This document shows, piece after piece, positions 34,015 to 43,409 of a stretch of 64,000 bases of DNA. The translations under genes and the position numbers were made by a program. Under the pieces are notes generated by a model. That model was given only the letters and a program-made list of their open reading frames with translations, did no database searches and had not been told where the DNA came from. Numbering within the stretch: the first letter of the stretch is position 1; the number at the start of each line of letters is the position of its first letter. The DNA comes from Candidatus Sulfotelmatobacter sp. (GTDB taxonomy: Bacteria > Acidobacteriota > Terriglobia > Terriglobales > Acidobacteriaceae), in contig DASYBM010000016.1 of assembly GCA_036500765.1 (NCBI GenBank), forward strand, positions 496,001-560,000. Direction: 5' to 3'.

Positions 34015-35811
34015 ATGAGAATCCCAAAGATTGTCGTACTAGGTCTTGCGCTTGGGTCCCTCGGTGCATATGCGTTTGGTCAATCCTCAAAGGCAACTCC
34101 AGTTCTGAAGGCAGAGGGTTCAACGAAAGATCCCATCGACAGCGAGCCCGGCAACACCGGACCGAGGGCAAACGCCTCTCGTGCCGGCCGGCCAGTTGCG
34201 CCGATGCAATCGTGTGCGGCAGCCTTGTCAGAGAACCAAGTGTTGATAACCGAGTGCGGCGGTACCCTTCCGCTGCTGTCGGCGACGGACGGCACCGGGC
34301 TTGCTGCGCCGAAGTATTTGACAGCGATTCAGGCGATGAGTTCATCGGGCCCAGACCCCAACACGCCGCTACAAATCATTAACCAGTCGAACTCGACCGG
34401 CGGTGCAACGCTGCCAACGCCGTTTGGCAGCGGCATGGGCGGTATCGACATACTCCAGAATGCTAAGGCCGTTTCCTCCAACTACCCCTCGCCATATTTT
34501 CAAATGTGCGCCCAGCAGTTGCTCGGAATGGGAACGCCGGTGTCGGCGCCGGGCTGCTGGCAGCTGCGCGTCGACGCAGGCAGCGGCGCGAACCCGCAGG
34601 ACGTTATCGAGTGGACGCGGTTGGCGACGACGAATCAAACGCACAACATCACTATGCTCTGGCCCGCCCAGATCAATATTGCGTCTAGGGGGCAGATAAC
34701 TGTCGGACCGGAGCCCCTGCTAACGGGGGCAAGCGCGAACACGCCGTCCACGTTCACTGGTCAAACGAACCTGAGTACAGCCGCGGGATTGGGCGCAGGA
34801 TTCATCACTATCGAGCCTGGGCAACTTCAAGCGGGCACAGGCGCTGACGGGTCAATCGAAGGCTCTCTGCAGATTCTCCAGGGCTACATCGTATCGAACG
34901 TGTCAGTAACGGACGGTAGACTGGCCTGTCCCACCGGTGCGACTGGCGCCTCGCAGGTCGTTCAGCCCTGCACGAACACTGGCGCTGCGGAGAATTGGGT
35001 CGGCGTGTTTAATAGCAGCATCCCAGGGCAGCTGGCCTTGCAGCCGCCACCTAATACTGGTGTTACGCTTACTCCCGTGCGCTACGGACGCGTACCGATT
35101 CTCAGCGCCGGGACGACGGGCGTCACATTCCATAACGGCGACTTCGTCTGCAAAGATGACGCCAACGCCAGCTACGTTGTAAATAGCGCCAACGCATGTC
35201 CCGTGGGCGAGTCCATCGGAATCGCTGTGGGCGACACGGCCTCGCCCGCTACGACGAGCCATCTAGTCGATCTGGTCCCCCAAGCGAGCGCGCTTCTACA
35301 GAGCTATTGGACGAACGGCCCAACAGCGGGCAGCGTAACGATTGCCACGAGTGGCACTCAATACATTTACGGCCTAATAATCCCCGCACAGGTGATGGCC
35401 GGACATATTGTTCTCGACGTCGCAACCGCCGACACAACTCCTACTAATTTGTACAGTGTCGGAATCTACGCGGTTACAAACTCCACAACCCTATGCATGA
35501 CGTTCACCCCTCCTTGTGTTGTTCTGGTGGCTCACATTTCGCCACAAGCTTTCACGACGACGGGTGTGCAGGCACCAATCGCTTTTCAGGAAGGCACGGT
35601 AGCATTTCCGACCGGCAAATACTACCTTGGACTTACTGGCGAGGCCACCGCGCTGAAACTGGCATCTATAGTGACAACACTAATCCCGTTACCTGCGACC
35701 TCCGAGGGTCCGACAACACTCGGCGCGCAAATCACTGGCCCATTCACCCCGCCCGCGGATAGCTGGGTCGCAGCCGGTGGTAGCGAACCCGTTATTGCAC
35801 TGGCACCATAA
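34015..35811 (+). CDS. Secreted protein of unknown function (598 aa)
   Basis: AGGAG lies a few bases before ATG 34015. A signal peptide (IVVLGLALGSLGAYAFGQ) is followed by a long Thr/Ser/Gly/Pro-rich extracellular region with few charged residues. A middle part contains GRVPILSAGTTGVTFHNGDFV followed by a VGESIGIAVGDTASP segment. This resembles the beta-sandwich surface or decoration domains seen in some phage and surface proteins, but no family can be named. GC is lower than in flanking genes and third-position bias is weaker, suggesting transfer. It precedes the second GloVer gene by 79 bp on the same strand. Confidence 0.65.
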   Translation: MRIPKIVVLGLALGSLGAYAFGQSSKATPVLKAEGSTKDPIDSEPGNTGPRANASRAGRPVAPMQSCAAALSENQVLITECGGTLPLLSATDGTGLAAPKYLTAIQAMSSSGPDPNTPLQIINQSNSTGGATLPTPFGSGMGGIDILQNAKAVSSNYPSPYFQMCAQQLLGMGTPVSAPGCWQLRVDAGSGANPQDVIEWTRLATTNQTHNITMLWPAQINIASRGQITVGPEPLLTGASANTPSTFTGQTNLSTAAGLGAGFITIEPGQLQAGTGADGSIEGSLQILQGYIVSNVSVTDGRLACPTGATGASQVVQPCTNTGAAENWVGVFNSSIPGQLALQPPPNTGVTLTPVRYGRVPILSAGTTGVTFHNGDFVCKDDANASYVVNSANACPVGESIGIAVGDTASPATTSHLVDLVPQASALLQSYWTNGPTAGSVTIATSGTQYIYGLIIPAQVMAGHIVLDVATADTTPTNLYSVGIYAVTNSTTLCMTFTPPCVVLVAHISPQAFTTTGVQAPIAFQEGTVAFPTGKYYLGLTGEATALKLASIVTTLIPLPATSEGPTTLGAQITGPFTPPADSWVAAGGSEPVIALAP

Positions 35812-35890
35812 CAGGGCGAAAAGAGAGCCCTAGTTCGATGTTTCAAAATTGAGGGATTTTGGCCCCGATAGACCAACATAAGGAGATGGT

Positions 35891-37345
35891 ATGACTAACT
35901 TCGGATGGACGTCTGCAATCTATCTGCTCTTGATCGTTTGCGTGGTTGGGGCAGCGTCCTCGAATGCCCAGACTTTCACAACATTGGTGAACTTCAATAT
36001 AGTAAACGGCTCCAGCCCCTATGCGTCGCTCGTCCAGGGAACTGACGGCAGTTTTTACGGAACTACGACCTACGGAGGTCCCACCTCGTGCGAGTCGCCG
36101 AACGGATGCGGTACCGTATTCAGAGTTACCCCAGGTGGAACCCTCACGACGCTTCACAAGTTTTGCCGTCAAACGAACTGCGCCGACGGAGCAAATCCGC
36201 AAGGAACCCTGGTGCTGGCTGTTAATGGAAACTTCTACGGAACCACCAGCGGCGGAGGAGCAAACTCCGGCGGCACGATTTTTAAGATCACCACACGGGG
36301 CGCGTTGACCACGCTCTACAGCTTCTGCGCCCAAACCAACTGCGCAGATGGCTCCTCTCCTCGATCACTGACCCTGGGAACCGACGGGAGCCTTTACGGA
36401 ACCACCGTTTTCGGCGGTGCGGATGCATCCTGCTATCTGTGTGGGACCGTCTTCAAAATGACACCGAGCGGCCAACTCACTACGCTGCACAGTTTTGACG
36501 GCACCGATGGTGCCTCTCCCCGTTCATTGATTCAGGGCAGCGATGGCAACTTCTACGGAACCACCTACGGCGACGATGCGACTAACTGCGAAGAGACCGG
36601 AGTCAACTGCGGCACTGTATTCAAAATGACGCCCGCGGGCGTTCTGACAACGCTGCATGCTTTCAGCTATATCGATGGCGCCGGACCCATTGGGGCGCTG
36701 GTCGAGTCCAAGACAGGAAACTTTTCCGGGACTGCAAACTACGGTGGCACCGTGCTTGATGTATGCGACGTCGGTTGCGGCACGATCTTTAAGGTCACCT
36801 CGACAGGGAAGTTCACCTCACTGCAGAACTTCAGTTGGGGTAACGGTTCTATTCCCTTTGCGGGATTAATTTTGGCGACGGATGGAAATTACTACGGGAC
36901 AACGTCTAGCGGTGCCCCATCGGGAAACGGCAATATTTACGAAGTCGGCTCGGGCCGCGGGATCGACAGTCTATATGCCTTCGAGGACAGCTACTTTTCG
37001 ATAGCCGGGCTACTTCAGGCTACCAACGGCACTTTTTACGGGAGCACCGCTGGGGACGGCAACACTTCCTTCGGCACCATCTTCAGCGAGAATACCGGCC
37101 TTGGGCCGTTCATCGCCTTCGTGAGCCCCGCTGGCAGCGTTGGTAAGAAAGCTCAGATTCTCGGGCAGGGACTGACCGGGACAACATCCGTGACCTTCAA
37201 CGGCGTCCCCGCGACGAGTTTCACCGTCGTAGCGGACACCTACATGACCGCCGTCGTTCCGAATGGCGCCACCACCGGGAAAGTCGTGGTCACCACTCCA
37301 TCTGGAACCCTAACCAGCAATGTCAACTTCCGGATTATCAAGTAA
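35891..37345 (+). CDS. Secreted GloVer-repeat protein with C-terminal IPT/TIG domain
   Basis: AAGGAG precedes ATG 35891. The 484-residue protein has a signal peptide (YLLLIVCVVGAASSNAQ) and about seven GloVer units with cores SFYGTT, NFYGTT, SLYGTT and the partner strands GTVFRVTPGGTLTTLHKF, GTIFKIT and GTVFKMTP. A C-terminal IPT/TIG-like Ig fold begins near residue 400 (AGSVGKKAQILGQGLTGTTS). Cys pairs recur in the repeats, suggesting disulfides. It is a paralogue of 1836-3122, probably a surface or secreted propeller. Confidence 0.85.
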   Translation: MTNFGWTSAIYLLLIVCVVGAASSNAQTFTTLVNFNIVNGSSPYASLVQGTDGSFYGTTTYGGPTSCESPNGCGTVFRVTPGGTLTTLHKFCRQTNCADGANPQGTLVLAVNGNFYGTTSGGGANSGGTIFKITTRGALTTLYSFCAQTNCADGSSPRSLTLGTDGSLYGTTVFGGADASCYLCGTVFKMTPSGQLTTLHSFDGTDGASPRSLIQGSDGNFYGTTYGDDATNCEETGVNCGTVFKMTPAGVLTTLHAFSYIDGAGPIGALVESKTGNFSGTANYGGTVLDVCDVGCGTIFKVTSTGKFTSLQNFSWGNGSIPFAGLILATDGNYYGTTSSGAPSGNGNIYEVGSGRGIDSLYAFEDSYFSIAGLLQATNGTFYGSTAGDGNTSFGTIFSENTGLGPFIAFVSPAGSVGKKAQILGQGLTGTTSVTFNGVPATSFTVVADTYMTAVVPNGATTGKVVVTTPSGTLTSNVNFRIIK

Positions 37346-37471
37346 CCGGACGGGTGGGCCATCCTTTCATCTTTTCCGTTGATCTTTCTTCCCATTACGA
37401 AACTGTGGGTGCCCCATCCTCGCGTTTTTGCGAGGGTGGGCGCGATGCTGCTTGTACCATAATTCTTCGTC

Positions 37472-38023
37472 ATGCCCACTGGCCTGCATCGAACTTACGG
37501 CGCCCACCACCTGCACTTTATCACTTGTTCCTGCTATCGACGGCTCCCTTTGCTCAACTCGGCGCGGACTCGCGACCGATTCCTCTCCATCCTCGAACAG
37601 ACGCGACAGCGCTACCGCTTTGTCGTGGTCGGATACGTCATCATGCCGGAACATATTCATCTTCTCGTCACCGAACCAGAGGTGGGAACTCCTTCTACGG
37701 TGATGCAAGTCTTGAAACAGCGCACGGCCCGCGCCTTGTTGCCGAAGCGCAAGCGAAGGAATCCGCGACAGCGAAACCTGTTCGAACAAGAGCCACGTCG
37801 AGCCTTCTGGCAGGCGCGCTTCTACGATTTCAATGTTTGGACGACGAAAAAGCGGGTTGAGAAATTGCGCTACATGCACCGCAATCCGGTCAAGCGGGCA
37901 CTCGTGACGTCCCCGGAACAATGGCGCTGGAGCAGCTATCGGTTCTATCTGTTGGAGGAGGCCGGCCCGGTGCGCGTGAATGAGGGCTGGCCGGAGATTT
38001 CCTTTCGTGATCAAATAGCCTAA
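37472..38023 (+). CDS. REP-associated tyrosine transposase (RAYT 2)
   Basis: A 183-residue IS200-like HUH protein: YGAHHLHFITCSCYRRLPL at the N-terminus, the HxH metal motif in VIMPEHIHLLVTEP, the catalytic Tyr region AFWQARFYDFNVWTTKKR (Tyr in RFYDF), then KLRYMHRNPVKRALVTSP and WRWSSYRFY. The length is typical and all catalytic elements are intact, so it may be active. It is from a different RAYT subgroup than the protein at 14903. No strong ribosome site is seen. It lies between the GloVer and PilZ genes within its own palindromic flanks. Confidence 0.92.
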   Translation: MPTGLHRTYGAHHLHFITCSCYRRLPLLNSARTRDRFLSILEQTRQRYRFVVVGYVIMPEHIHLLVTEPEVGTPSTVMQVLKQRTARALLPKRKRRNPRQRNLFEQEPRRAFWQARFYDFNVWTTKKRVEKLRYMHRNPVKRALVTSPEQWRWSSYRFYLLEEAGPVRVNEGWPEISFRDQIA

Positions 38024-38060
38024 GTGTCGGGCCGAACACTCCGGTGCAGGCGTCCGTACC

Positions 38061-38145
38061 GCCCATCCTTCGCAAAGTACGCGAAGAATGGGGCACCCAC
38101 CGTGTTGCTGGTGTACGCGAGGTCGAAAGGATGGGCCACCCGCCC
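38061..38145 (-). repeat. Right palindromic flank of RAYT 2 (REPIN-like)
   Basis: CCATCCTTCGC and GCGAAGAATGG form a hairpin, followed by GGGCACCCAC and GAAAGGATGGGCCACCC. It is in inverted order relative to the left flank at 37352-37445. Confidence 0.7.
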
Positions 38146-38244
38146 AAAACGCCTCGCAGCCGAATCAATCACTTGAGGCCGGCGATTCCGTACTTTTCCA
38201 CAACGTTCCTACAGGAACACTTTAAGAATTTGACTCTGCAAGCG

Positions 38245-38925
38245 CTAGATGCTTTCTTTGTGCCCAAAGGAAATGCCAGGGTCCATTTTGTCGAGATGAG
38301 CCTGAAAGCGCTTCTTCGATTCTTCCGGCATTCCGGTGAACTCGATGCCCATGCCCACCCCAGGATCGCGGGTGCGAACCACGGCGCTCGGCGTGAGATG
38401 GTCATCTTCAATCCACAAGTCCACTCGTAGCGCGGTGCCGATCGGCAGAGGCATGACGGTCTCAACATAGCAGCCATTGCCGCTGACGTCGGTGGCGTTG
38501 ACTCGCATGGGAGTATTCACGCGCTCGTCGCGCAGCTCCAGAGGATAATTAATCCGGTGGCGAAGAAATTTTCTCCGGTTGTCGTGGCGCTGCTCGGTCC
38601 GTTCGTCCGGTTTCAAGTCGGCGGGAAGAGCCGCAGCCCATGGACAATCCTGGTCGGCGACCAGCGTCACGCCTACCTGAGTTTTCTTCAATGCTCCCGC
38701 ATCGACGACCCAGACCACCCTGCAACGAGCTTTCTTTGTCTCATACTGCACGCCGATCACATCACCCACTTTCAGATCGGGCTCAATGCCAAAGAGACAG
38801 GCGCCGGTCACGCTCACGTTCTGCGCCATTGCATTCTGGAAAAACGGCTGGTTATTCGCGCCCATGCCCCATACCCGGACCTTTAAGTCCAGAGTCGCGC
38901 GCGGAGCAGGCGCTGGGGCCGACAT
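38245..38925 (-). CDS. PilZ-domain protein (likely two PilZ-like domains)
   Basis: A 226-residue cytoplasmic protein. The C-terminal domain (about 118-215) shows PilZ features: RRKFLRHRINYPLEL for the RxxxR c-di-GMP motif, ATDVSGNGCYVET for the [D/N]xSxxG motif, and a late MGIEF strand. The N-terminal half (about 10-100) has a weaker PilZ-like layout (NVSVTGACLFGIE, VGVTLVADQD) lacking the Arg motif. PilZ proteins are c-di-GMP effectors for motility, polysaccharide or attachment. It could be downstream of the HD-GYP enzyme encoded at 5001, but no linkage is visible. Confidence 0.85.
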   Translation of the reverse strand: MSAPAPAPRATLDLKVRVWGMGANNQPFFQNAMAQNVSVTGACLFGIEPDLKVGDVIGVQYETKKARCRVVWVVDAGALKKTQVGVTLVADQDCPWAAALPADLKPDERTEQRHDNRRKFLRHRINYPLELRDERVNTPMRVNATDVSGNGCYVETVMPLPIGTALRVDLWIEDDHLTPSAVVRTRDPGVGMGIEFTGMPEESKKRFQAHLDKMDPGISFGHKESI

Positions 38926-39073
38926 GAGCGAAAACCCTCCAGATTACAAAAACTCAAACAACAGGGTATGGAAAGTATCATACGCCGCGCAGCAGATTGG
39001 CAGGTTACGAGAGTACCCATTCCCGCGTTGGAACGGTACTTAGCGAAGCCGCCTTTAGAACGAAATGATTGAA

Positions 39074-39964
39074 TTACGACGGCTGGCTTACTCCGGCTTT
39101 TGTTGCGAGTTCGCGATAAGAAATGAGCTCAATATTTTCCTGCGCCAGCACTTGCCGGGCTGCGGGCAAAGTCAGGACGCGCAACTCCGTCTCCCGCGAT
39201 TGGCGAAGCCGGGTTGCGGCGGCTTGAAGATCGGGATCGTTATAGCCGGGATGGCAGACAAATTCCCACGTGCCTTCAGGAATGCTGCGGGCGATAGCCG
39301 GGAACAATGTTTCGTCGAGCGCTCCGGTAACCACCACTCCCAGTGTGCCGTCGGGACAAGCGAAGCCTTCCTGGAGTACTGCCGCATGGAACTTTCCGGC
39401 GAACCCGTTCAGGATCCTTACTTCGACGTAGCGTGCCCAAAGCCCCGGGCGCGACAGCAGGTGACTCGATTGCAACGGTAACCGCGGGCCAAAGGGATTG
39501 CGTACGGCGCGCACACCGCAGGCCGCCGCCGCGCGCAGCAGCGGCCGCAGAATCGTCGGAAACAAGTGGGTATGTTTGTGAGTGTCGATGTGAGAAACGA
39601 CAATGCCGGCAGACTGGATTTTGCGGATTTGTGCCGTGGCCTCGGCGACGATTTCGTCGGCATTCATGGCGCCAGCAATCGCGCGCGCGGCGAACGCCAC
39701 CATGCCATCGCGAAAGTGCGCGGCTGAGGTGAGTGAAGGGAGTTGTTTGGCGGGCAGAACAGGATCGCCGTCCGTGAGCACAACATGGCAACCGATGCTG
39801 AGTTGCGGAACAGCAGGAGCGAGTCGCGCCGCGTCGGCGAAGGCCGCGCCATTGGCCATCAGCGTGGAAGAAGTGACGACGCCATGCCTGTGAGCCTCAA
39901 CGATAGCCCGGTTCACGCCCGCAGTGTAGCCAAAATCGTCCGCGTTGACGATCAACCGCCGCAC
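39074..39964 (-). CDS. ChbG/HpnK (YdjC) family deacetylase, cytoplasmic
   Basis: A 296-residue protein without a signal peptide. The metal-binding motif is LIVNADDFGYTAGVNRAI near the start; later histidines are in IGCHVVLTDGD and IVVSHIDTHKHTHLFP, and the late HPGY is in FVCHPGYNDPD. HpnK proteins deacetylate an N-acetylglucosaminyl hopanoid; ChbG deacetylates chitooligosaccharides. No hopanoid genes lie nearby, so the substrate stays open. It is a paralogue of the secreted enzyme at 7561-8487. Confidence 0.85.
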   Translation of the reverse strand: MRRLIVNADDFGYTAGVNRAIVEAHRHGVVTSSTLMANGAAFADAARLAPAVPQLSIGCHVVLTDGDPVLPAKQLPSLTSAAHFRDGMVAFAARAIAGAMNADEIVAEATAQIRKIQSAGIVVSHIDTHKHTHLFPTILRPLLRAAAACGVRAVRNPFGPRLPLQSSHLLSRPGLWARYVEVRILNGFAGKFHAAVLQEGFACPDGTLGVVVTGALDETLFPAIARSIPEGTWEFVCHPGYNDPDLQAAATRLRQSRETELRVLTLPAARQVLAQENIELISYRELATKAGVSQPS

Positions 39965-40135
39965 GCAGTCAGTCTAGCAGGCGATGGTCTTCCGGATTTT
40001 CTCCGGCTGAGTCGACTATTTCGCGGGCCGAAGCCCTTAACCCGTTGGTTGCGGCTCGCGTATACTCGTTGCAGCGCGTTTCGTGCGTCCATTCAAGTTC
40101 TCGCAGCAGGCGTTGGCTTCGGGCGAGACTAAGAA

Positions 40136-40212
40136 GGGCGGTTAGCTCAGTTGGTTAGAGCGCCTGCCTTACAAGCAGGAGGTCGCAGGTTCGAGTCCTG
40201 CACTGCCCACCA
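40136..40212 (+). tRNA. tRNA-Val (anticodon TAC), CCA encoded
   Basis: A full cloverleaf: the acceptor stem GGGCGGT pairs with ACTGCCC, the D arm is TTAGCTCAGTTGGTTAGAGC, the anticodon stem GCCTGC/GCAGGA flanks the loop with TAC at 40170-40172, and the T arm is GCAGG TTCGAGT CCTGC. The terminal CCA is encoded at 40210-40212. Confidence 0.97.
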
Positions 40213-40293
40213 TTCACACGTCTTGGCGTAATCGAAAACATCAATCGGTCATGTTGTTGCCGGATCCCTGGTGATCCGGATTGAGCGCAACGG

Positions 40294-40623
40294 TTAGTAC
40301 AATTCCGATTCATACACCGCGTCGGACGTGGAGGACACGTTCCGCGACGGGGATGCCGGTGGGCGTCTCTCCTCGAAAAGGAGCCTGCGCAAAGAGCGCA
40401 GATCGTTCAGGATGCGCCGGCTGTTCTTCATGTGTTGCTCGAGTTTTTCGAGCTTGTAAGCCACAATTCGCAGCGCCTCCAGGCGGCGTTGTTCTTGCTC
40501 TGGATGAGCGACGATATCGCTCTCAACTTCCTGCCGGGTTTTGTTCACCGCATGAGCCAGCAGGCGCAGATATTCCTGCGCGCCTTCGATACTTTCGAAC
40601 GGGGTGTCAAGTTCATTCCGCAA
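40294..40623 (-). CDS. Hypothetical helical protein (109 aa)
   Basis: A charged, mostly helical protein with a probable coiled-coil middle (RRLEALRIVAYKLEKLEQHM, then NSRRILNDLRSLRRLLF) and a disordered Ser/Pro tail. There is no signal peptide or known motif. It lies 38 bp after the 83-residue gene and, with the TPR gene, forms a minus-strand run. The alternative plus-strand frame is less protein-like. It is probably a real gene of unknown function. Confidence 0.55.
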   Translation of the reverse strand: MRNELDTPFESIEGAQEYLRLLAHAVNKTRQEVESDIVAHPEQEQRRLEALRIVAYKLEKLEQHMKNSRRILNDLRSLRRLLFEERRPPASPSRNVSSTSDAVYESELY

Positions 40624-40661
40624 GATCTCACCTCAGTCAGAAGAGTTGCTTCCGTCGTCGC

Positions 40662-40913
40662 CTAATCTTCGTCGACGAGAAGCGGTCGAAGTTCTGCCCA
40701 TATTTTCGGATTCCGAATCGCCTCCGCCCAGGTTGCCGGAACGACCATTGTCCGATTGCCATACGCGGAGCGGTCTGCAATTGAGGGGGCCGATGCGCCC
40801 ACGACTTCATCCGGTCGAGCCACGAGCGCACGTTGCGGAGGCTTGCGCTGTCCGGGCTCCACTACCGGCGGCTGGCTCTCGGTTAATTTTCTGAAATACG
40901 AGTTAGTCGACAT
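40662..40913 (-). CDS. Hypothetical protein (83 aa)
   Basis: A small soluble protein, Pro-rich in the first half (SQPPVVEPGQRKPPQRALVA) with a helical C-terminus WAEAIRNPKIWAELRPLLVDED. AGAGG lies about 11 bases before ATG 40913. It begins 44 bp after the stop of the TPR lipoprotein gene, on the same strand. No family is recognised. Confidence 0.5.
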   Translation of the reverse strand: MSTNSYFRKLTESQPPVVEPGQRKPPQRALVARPDEVVGASAPSIADRSAYGNRTMVVPATWAEAIRNPKIWAELRPLLVDED

Positions 40914-40957
40914 TCGTCTTTACCTCTCTTCTGGAGTTTTCTTCCTGTCTCGATTTC

Positions 40958-43246
40958 TCAATCCAGTTGTGCCAGAGCCTTGCGGGCCTGGAGCGCATCG
41001 TCCCCGGCGAGATTCAGGCGCAATGCGGTGTCGAGTTGCGTTTTCGCCTGTCGTTTCGCTCCATCCGCCAGTAAAGCCATTCCCAGGTGATAGTGGTAAA
41101 GCGGCTGCTCGGGAGCCTTGCGCACGCAGTCCTGAAGCAGGGGAACGGCATCGTTTGTGGCGCCTTTCAGATACTCGATCCAGGCCAGCGTGTCATTGAT
41201 GCTCTCCACCTCGGGGGCTAGTTCTTTGGCCCGTTGTGCGAGACCGAGAGCGACGTTTAAGTTGTTGCCTTGCCTGGCCTCGACCAAGGCCAGATTGGCG
41301 GCCGCAAGGGAAAAATTCGGGTTGATCCCGAGGGCGCGTTCATACCGCTGACGCGCGCCAGGCAAGTCACCTTTCGACAGGTACAGGTTGCCGAGCAGAG
41401 TAATCAGAGGAGGGAAGTTGGGCTGTAGTTCGCCGGCCTTGTCATAGCTGGCAATGGCCGCGTCGATTTCGCCCTTTTCTTGAAGCAGTTGCCCCATTCG
41501 CAGATACGCAGCGGTCATCGAGGGATCGAGTTCAGTGGCTCTGGCAAGCTCGCGTTGCGCGTCCTCATAACGCTTGCCGCCCAAATACAACGAACCCAGA
41601 ATGAGATGGCCGCTGGCGTCGGAGGAATTTGCGTTTGTATATTTTTGAGCGCGGCGGATGGCGGCAGCGCGCTGGTTGCGCGCTACCATGGAATCGACCA
41701 ACTGGGCGAGCGCCCCGCTGAATTGCGGGTCCAAGCGCAGAGCGTCTTCAAATTCACGCTCGCCTTCCTGCCATTGGTTCGCCGCCATGAAGGCAAGCCC
41801 GGACTGGTAATGGGGTTCGGCGTTGAGGGGCGCCAGGCTCTGGGCGACTCGGAACTCGTGTTCGGCACCTGCGATATCGCCTTGCCGCAACAGCACGCTT
41901 CCCAGCAGCAAATGGCCGTCCACATCGCCAGGAAGCACTTGTACGCCATGCTGAGCCAATTCTTTCGCGGCGGGCAGATCGTCCTGCGACAAGTGAAGAT
42001 TGGCCAGACTGCGCAGGGCGAGCAAGAAGTCGGGAAATGCACTTACCGCTTCCTGTAACTCCGACTGAGCCGAAGCCAGGTTCCCGCTTCGCCAGTAGGC
42101 CAAACCGAGAAAGTAGTGAGCTTGCGGCGATTCTGGATTATTGCTGACCAGTCGGCGCAACTCGGCGACGGAATCCTCTTTCTTGGCGGTAAGCAAAAGC
42201 ATGCTTCCCCGGTGCAGTTTCGCAGCCGCATCCGCGGGGTCGTTGCGCAGCACTTCCTGGTTCAGGGCCAGCGCTTCTTTGGCTCGATTGGCGGCGAGAT
42301 AGGCTTCGACCAGATGGTTCTTCACTTCGTTGTTGTTCGGCGAGGCCGATAACGCGCTCCGATAGGCCGTCAGGGCTGGTTGCGCCTGGTTGTGCCCGAG
42401 ATAGTAATCCCCGATTGCAATATTGACTTCGACTGCGATTTCGGCTTGGCCTGACCGTCCGGCGCGGTCCCTCAGCTTCTGTAGTACGGCCTCGGCGTCT
42501 GTGGGAAGCTTTTCGCCCGCGAGGATCTCCGCCCACAGAACATACAGCGCGGGATAGTCCGGGTTATGCCGGACACCTTCCGCGAGCGCTTGTTTCGCTT
42601 CGGGTAGTTGACCTCGCATGCGGAAGAAGGTCGCAAGGTTCGCATAGCCTTGCTCGAACTTCGGATCCGCCGCGATTGCCTTGCGGAGATGATCGAGGGC
42701 GGCATCATAGCGCCGCAAGCCGATCTCAAGAAGCGCGAGATTTTCGAAAGAAGAGGCGTCACCAGGGGTCAGTTCTGCGATTCTTTGAAAGGCGGCCAGA
42801 GCGTCGTCATTCTTGTCTTGTCCGGCGAGGGCCGCGCCCAATACCTGGAGGGCTCCGACATTGCCCGCGTCCCTTTCAATCACAGCTCTGGCTTCGGCCT
42901 GGGCGCGATCGTACTGGCGAGCGGAAAGATAAATCTGCGCGAGATTCAGCCGTGCGTCCAGGCGACTGGTATCTAGTTCGACCGTGCGTTGCAGAGCAGA
43001 AAGCGCCTCACTCCATTTCTGAAGACTGACGTTAACTTGCGCCAATTCGTAGTTGGCCTCGACATACCGAGGGTCGATCTGCACCGCGTGCAGAAACTGA
43101 ATGCGAGCTTCCTGATACTTGCCCTTCTTGACGTAAGACTGCCCGCTCTCGAGATATCGCCGCTTGCTGACCTCGGGGCTGCGGCTGCAAGCGAGAGAAC
43201 ACAGGATCGCCAGAAGAACCGGTCCCAATGCAATTATGCGACGCAA
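40958..43246 (-). CDS. Large TPR-repeat lipoprotein (762 aa)
   Basis: The N-terminus MRRIIALGPVLLAILCSLAC is a lipoprotein-type signal with Cys20. The rest is about 20 consecutive 34-residue tetratricopeptide repeats (recurring A...LG..Y...G....A.....A...P, for example YVKKGKYQEARIQFLHAVQI and LYLSKGDLPGARQRYERAL). It is a protein-interaction scaffold on the periplasmic side. Position and form resemble the TPR proteins of PEP-CTERM/exosortase loci (PrsT-like), and a PEP-CTERM gene lies directly upstream, but no exosortase is in view. Alternatives include general polysaccharide-export TPR proteins. Confidence 0.85.
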   Translation of the reverse strand: MRRIIALGPVLLAILCSLACSRSPEVSKRRYLESGQSYVKKGKYQEARIQFLHAVQIDPRYVEANYELAQVNVSLQKWSEALSALQRTVELDTSRLDARLNLAQIYLSARQYDRAQAEARAVIERDAGNVGALQVLGAALAGQDKNDDALAAFQRIAELTPGDASSFENLALLEIGLRRYDAALDHLRKAIAADPKFEQGYANLATFFRMRGQLPEAKQALAEGVRHNPDYPALYVLWAEILAGEKLPTDAEAVLQKLRDRAGRSGQAEIAVEVNIAIGDYYLGHNQAQPALTAYRSALSASPNNNEVKNHLVEAYLAANRAKEALALNQEVLRNDPADAAAKLHRGSMLLLTAKKEDSVAELRRLVSNNPESPQAHYFLGLAYWRSGNLASAQSELQEAVSAFPDFLLALRSLANLHLSQDDLPAAKELAQHGVQVLPGDVDGHLLLGSVLLRQGDIAGAEHEFRVAQSLAPLNAEPHYQSGLAFMAANQWQEGEREFEDALRLDPQFSGALAQLVDSMVARNQRAAAIRRAQKYTNANSSDASGHLILGSLYLGGKRYEDAQRELARATELDPSMTAAYLRMGQLLQEKGEIDAAIASYDKAGELQPNFPPLITLLGNLYLSKGDLPGARQRYERALGINPNFSLAAANLALVEARQGNNLNVALGLAQRAKELAPEVESINDTLAWIEYLKGATNDAVPLLQDCVRKAPEQPLYHYHLGMALLADGAKRQAKTQLDTALRLNLAGDDALQARKALAQLD

Positions 43247-43409
43247 GTTGGATTCTCCATTGGGCTCTTACCCCGAGCCTTTCGCCTTTACAGTTTCAAC
43301 ACCGAGGGGAGTCAATCCGTTTTGTCGGCGCCGTGGTTGGTGCGGCAGCGTTCGTCAGGGGAGGGTCAGGGGGAGTGTGCCGGGCGGTGATAACAGTTGC
43401 AAAAAAGAT

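Larger units (their letters stand above)
37352..38145 (+). mobile_element. RAYT 2 unit flanked by a second family of inverted palindromes
   Basis: The left side has GGGTGGGCCATCCTTTC (37353-37369), then GTGGGTGCCCCAT (37405-37417) and a hairpin CCATCCTCGC/GCGAGGGTGG (37414-37439). The right side has the inverse: a hairpin around 38062-38089, ATGGGGCACCCAC (38088-38100) and GAAAGGATGGGCCACCC (38125-38141). The palindromes are unrelated to family A, so this is an independent RAYT-REP pair. Confidence 0.7.

Noticed and set aside
34015-38023. A prophage in the lower-GC stretch
   Set aside because: No integrase, terminase, capsid or tail genes; only secreted proteins and a RAYT.
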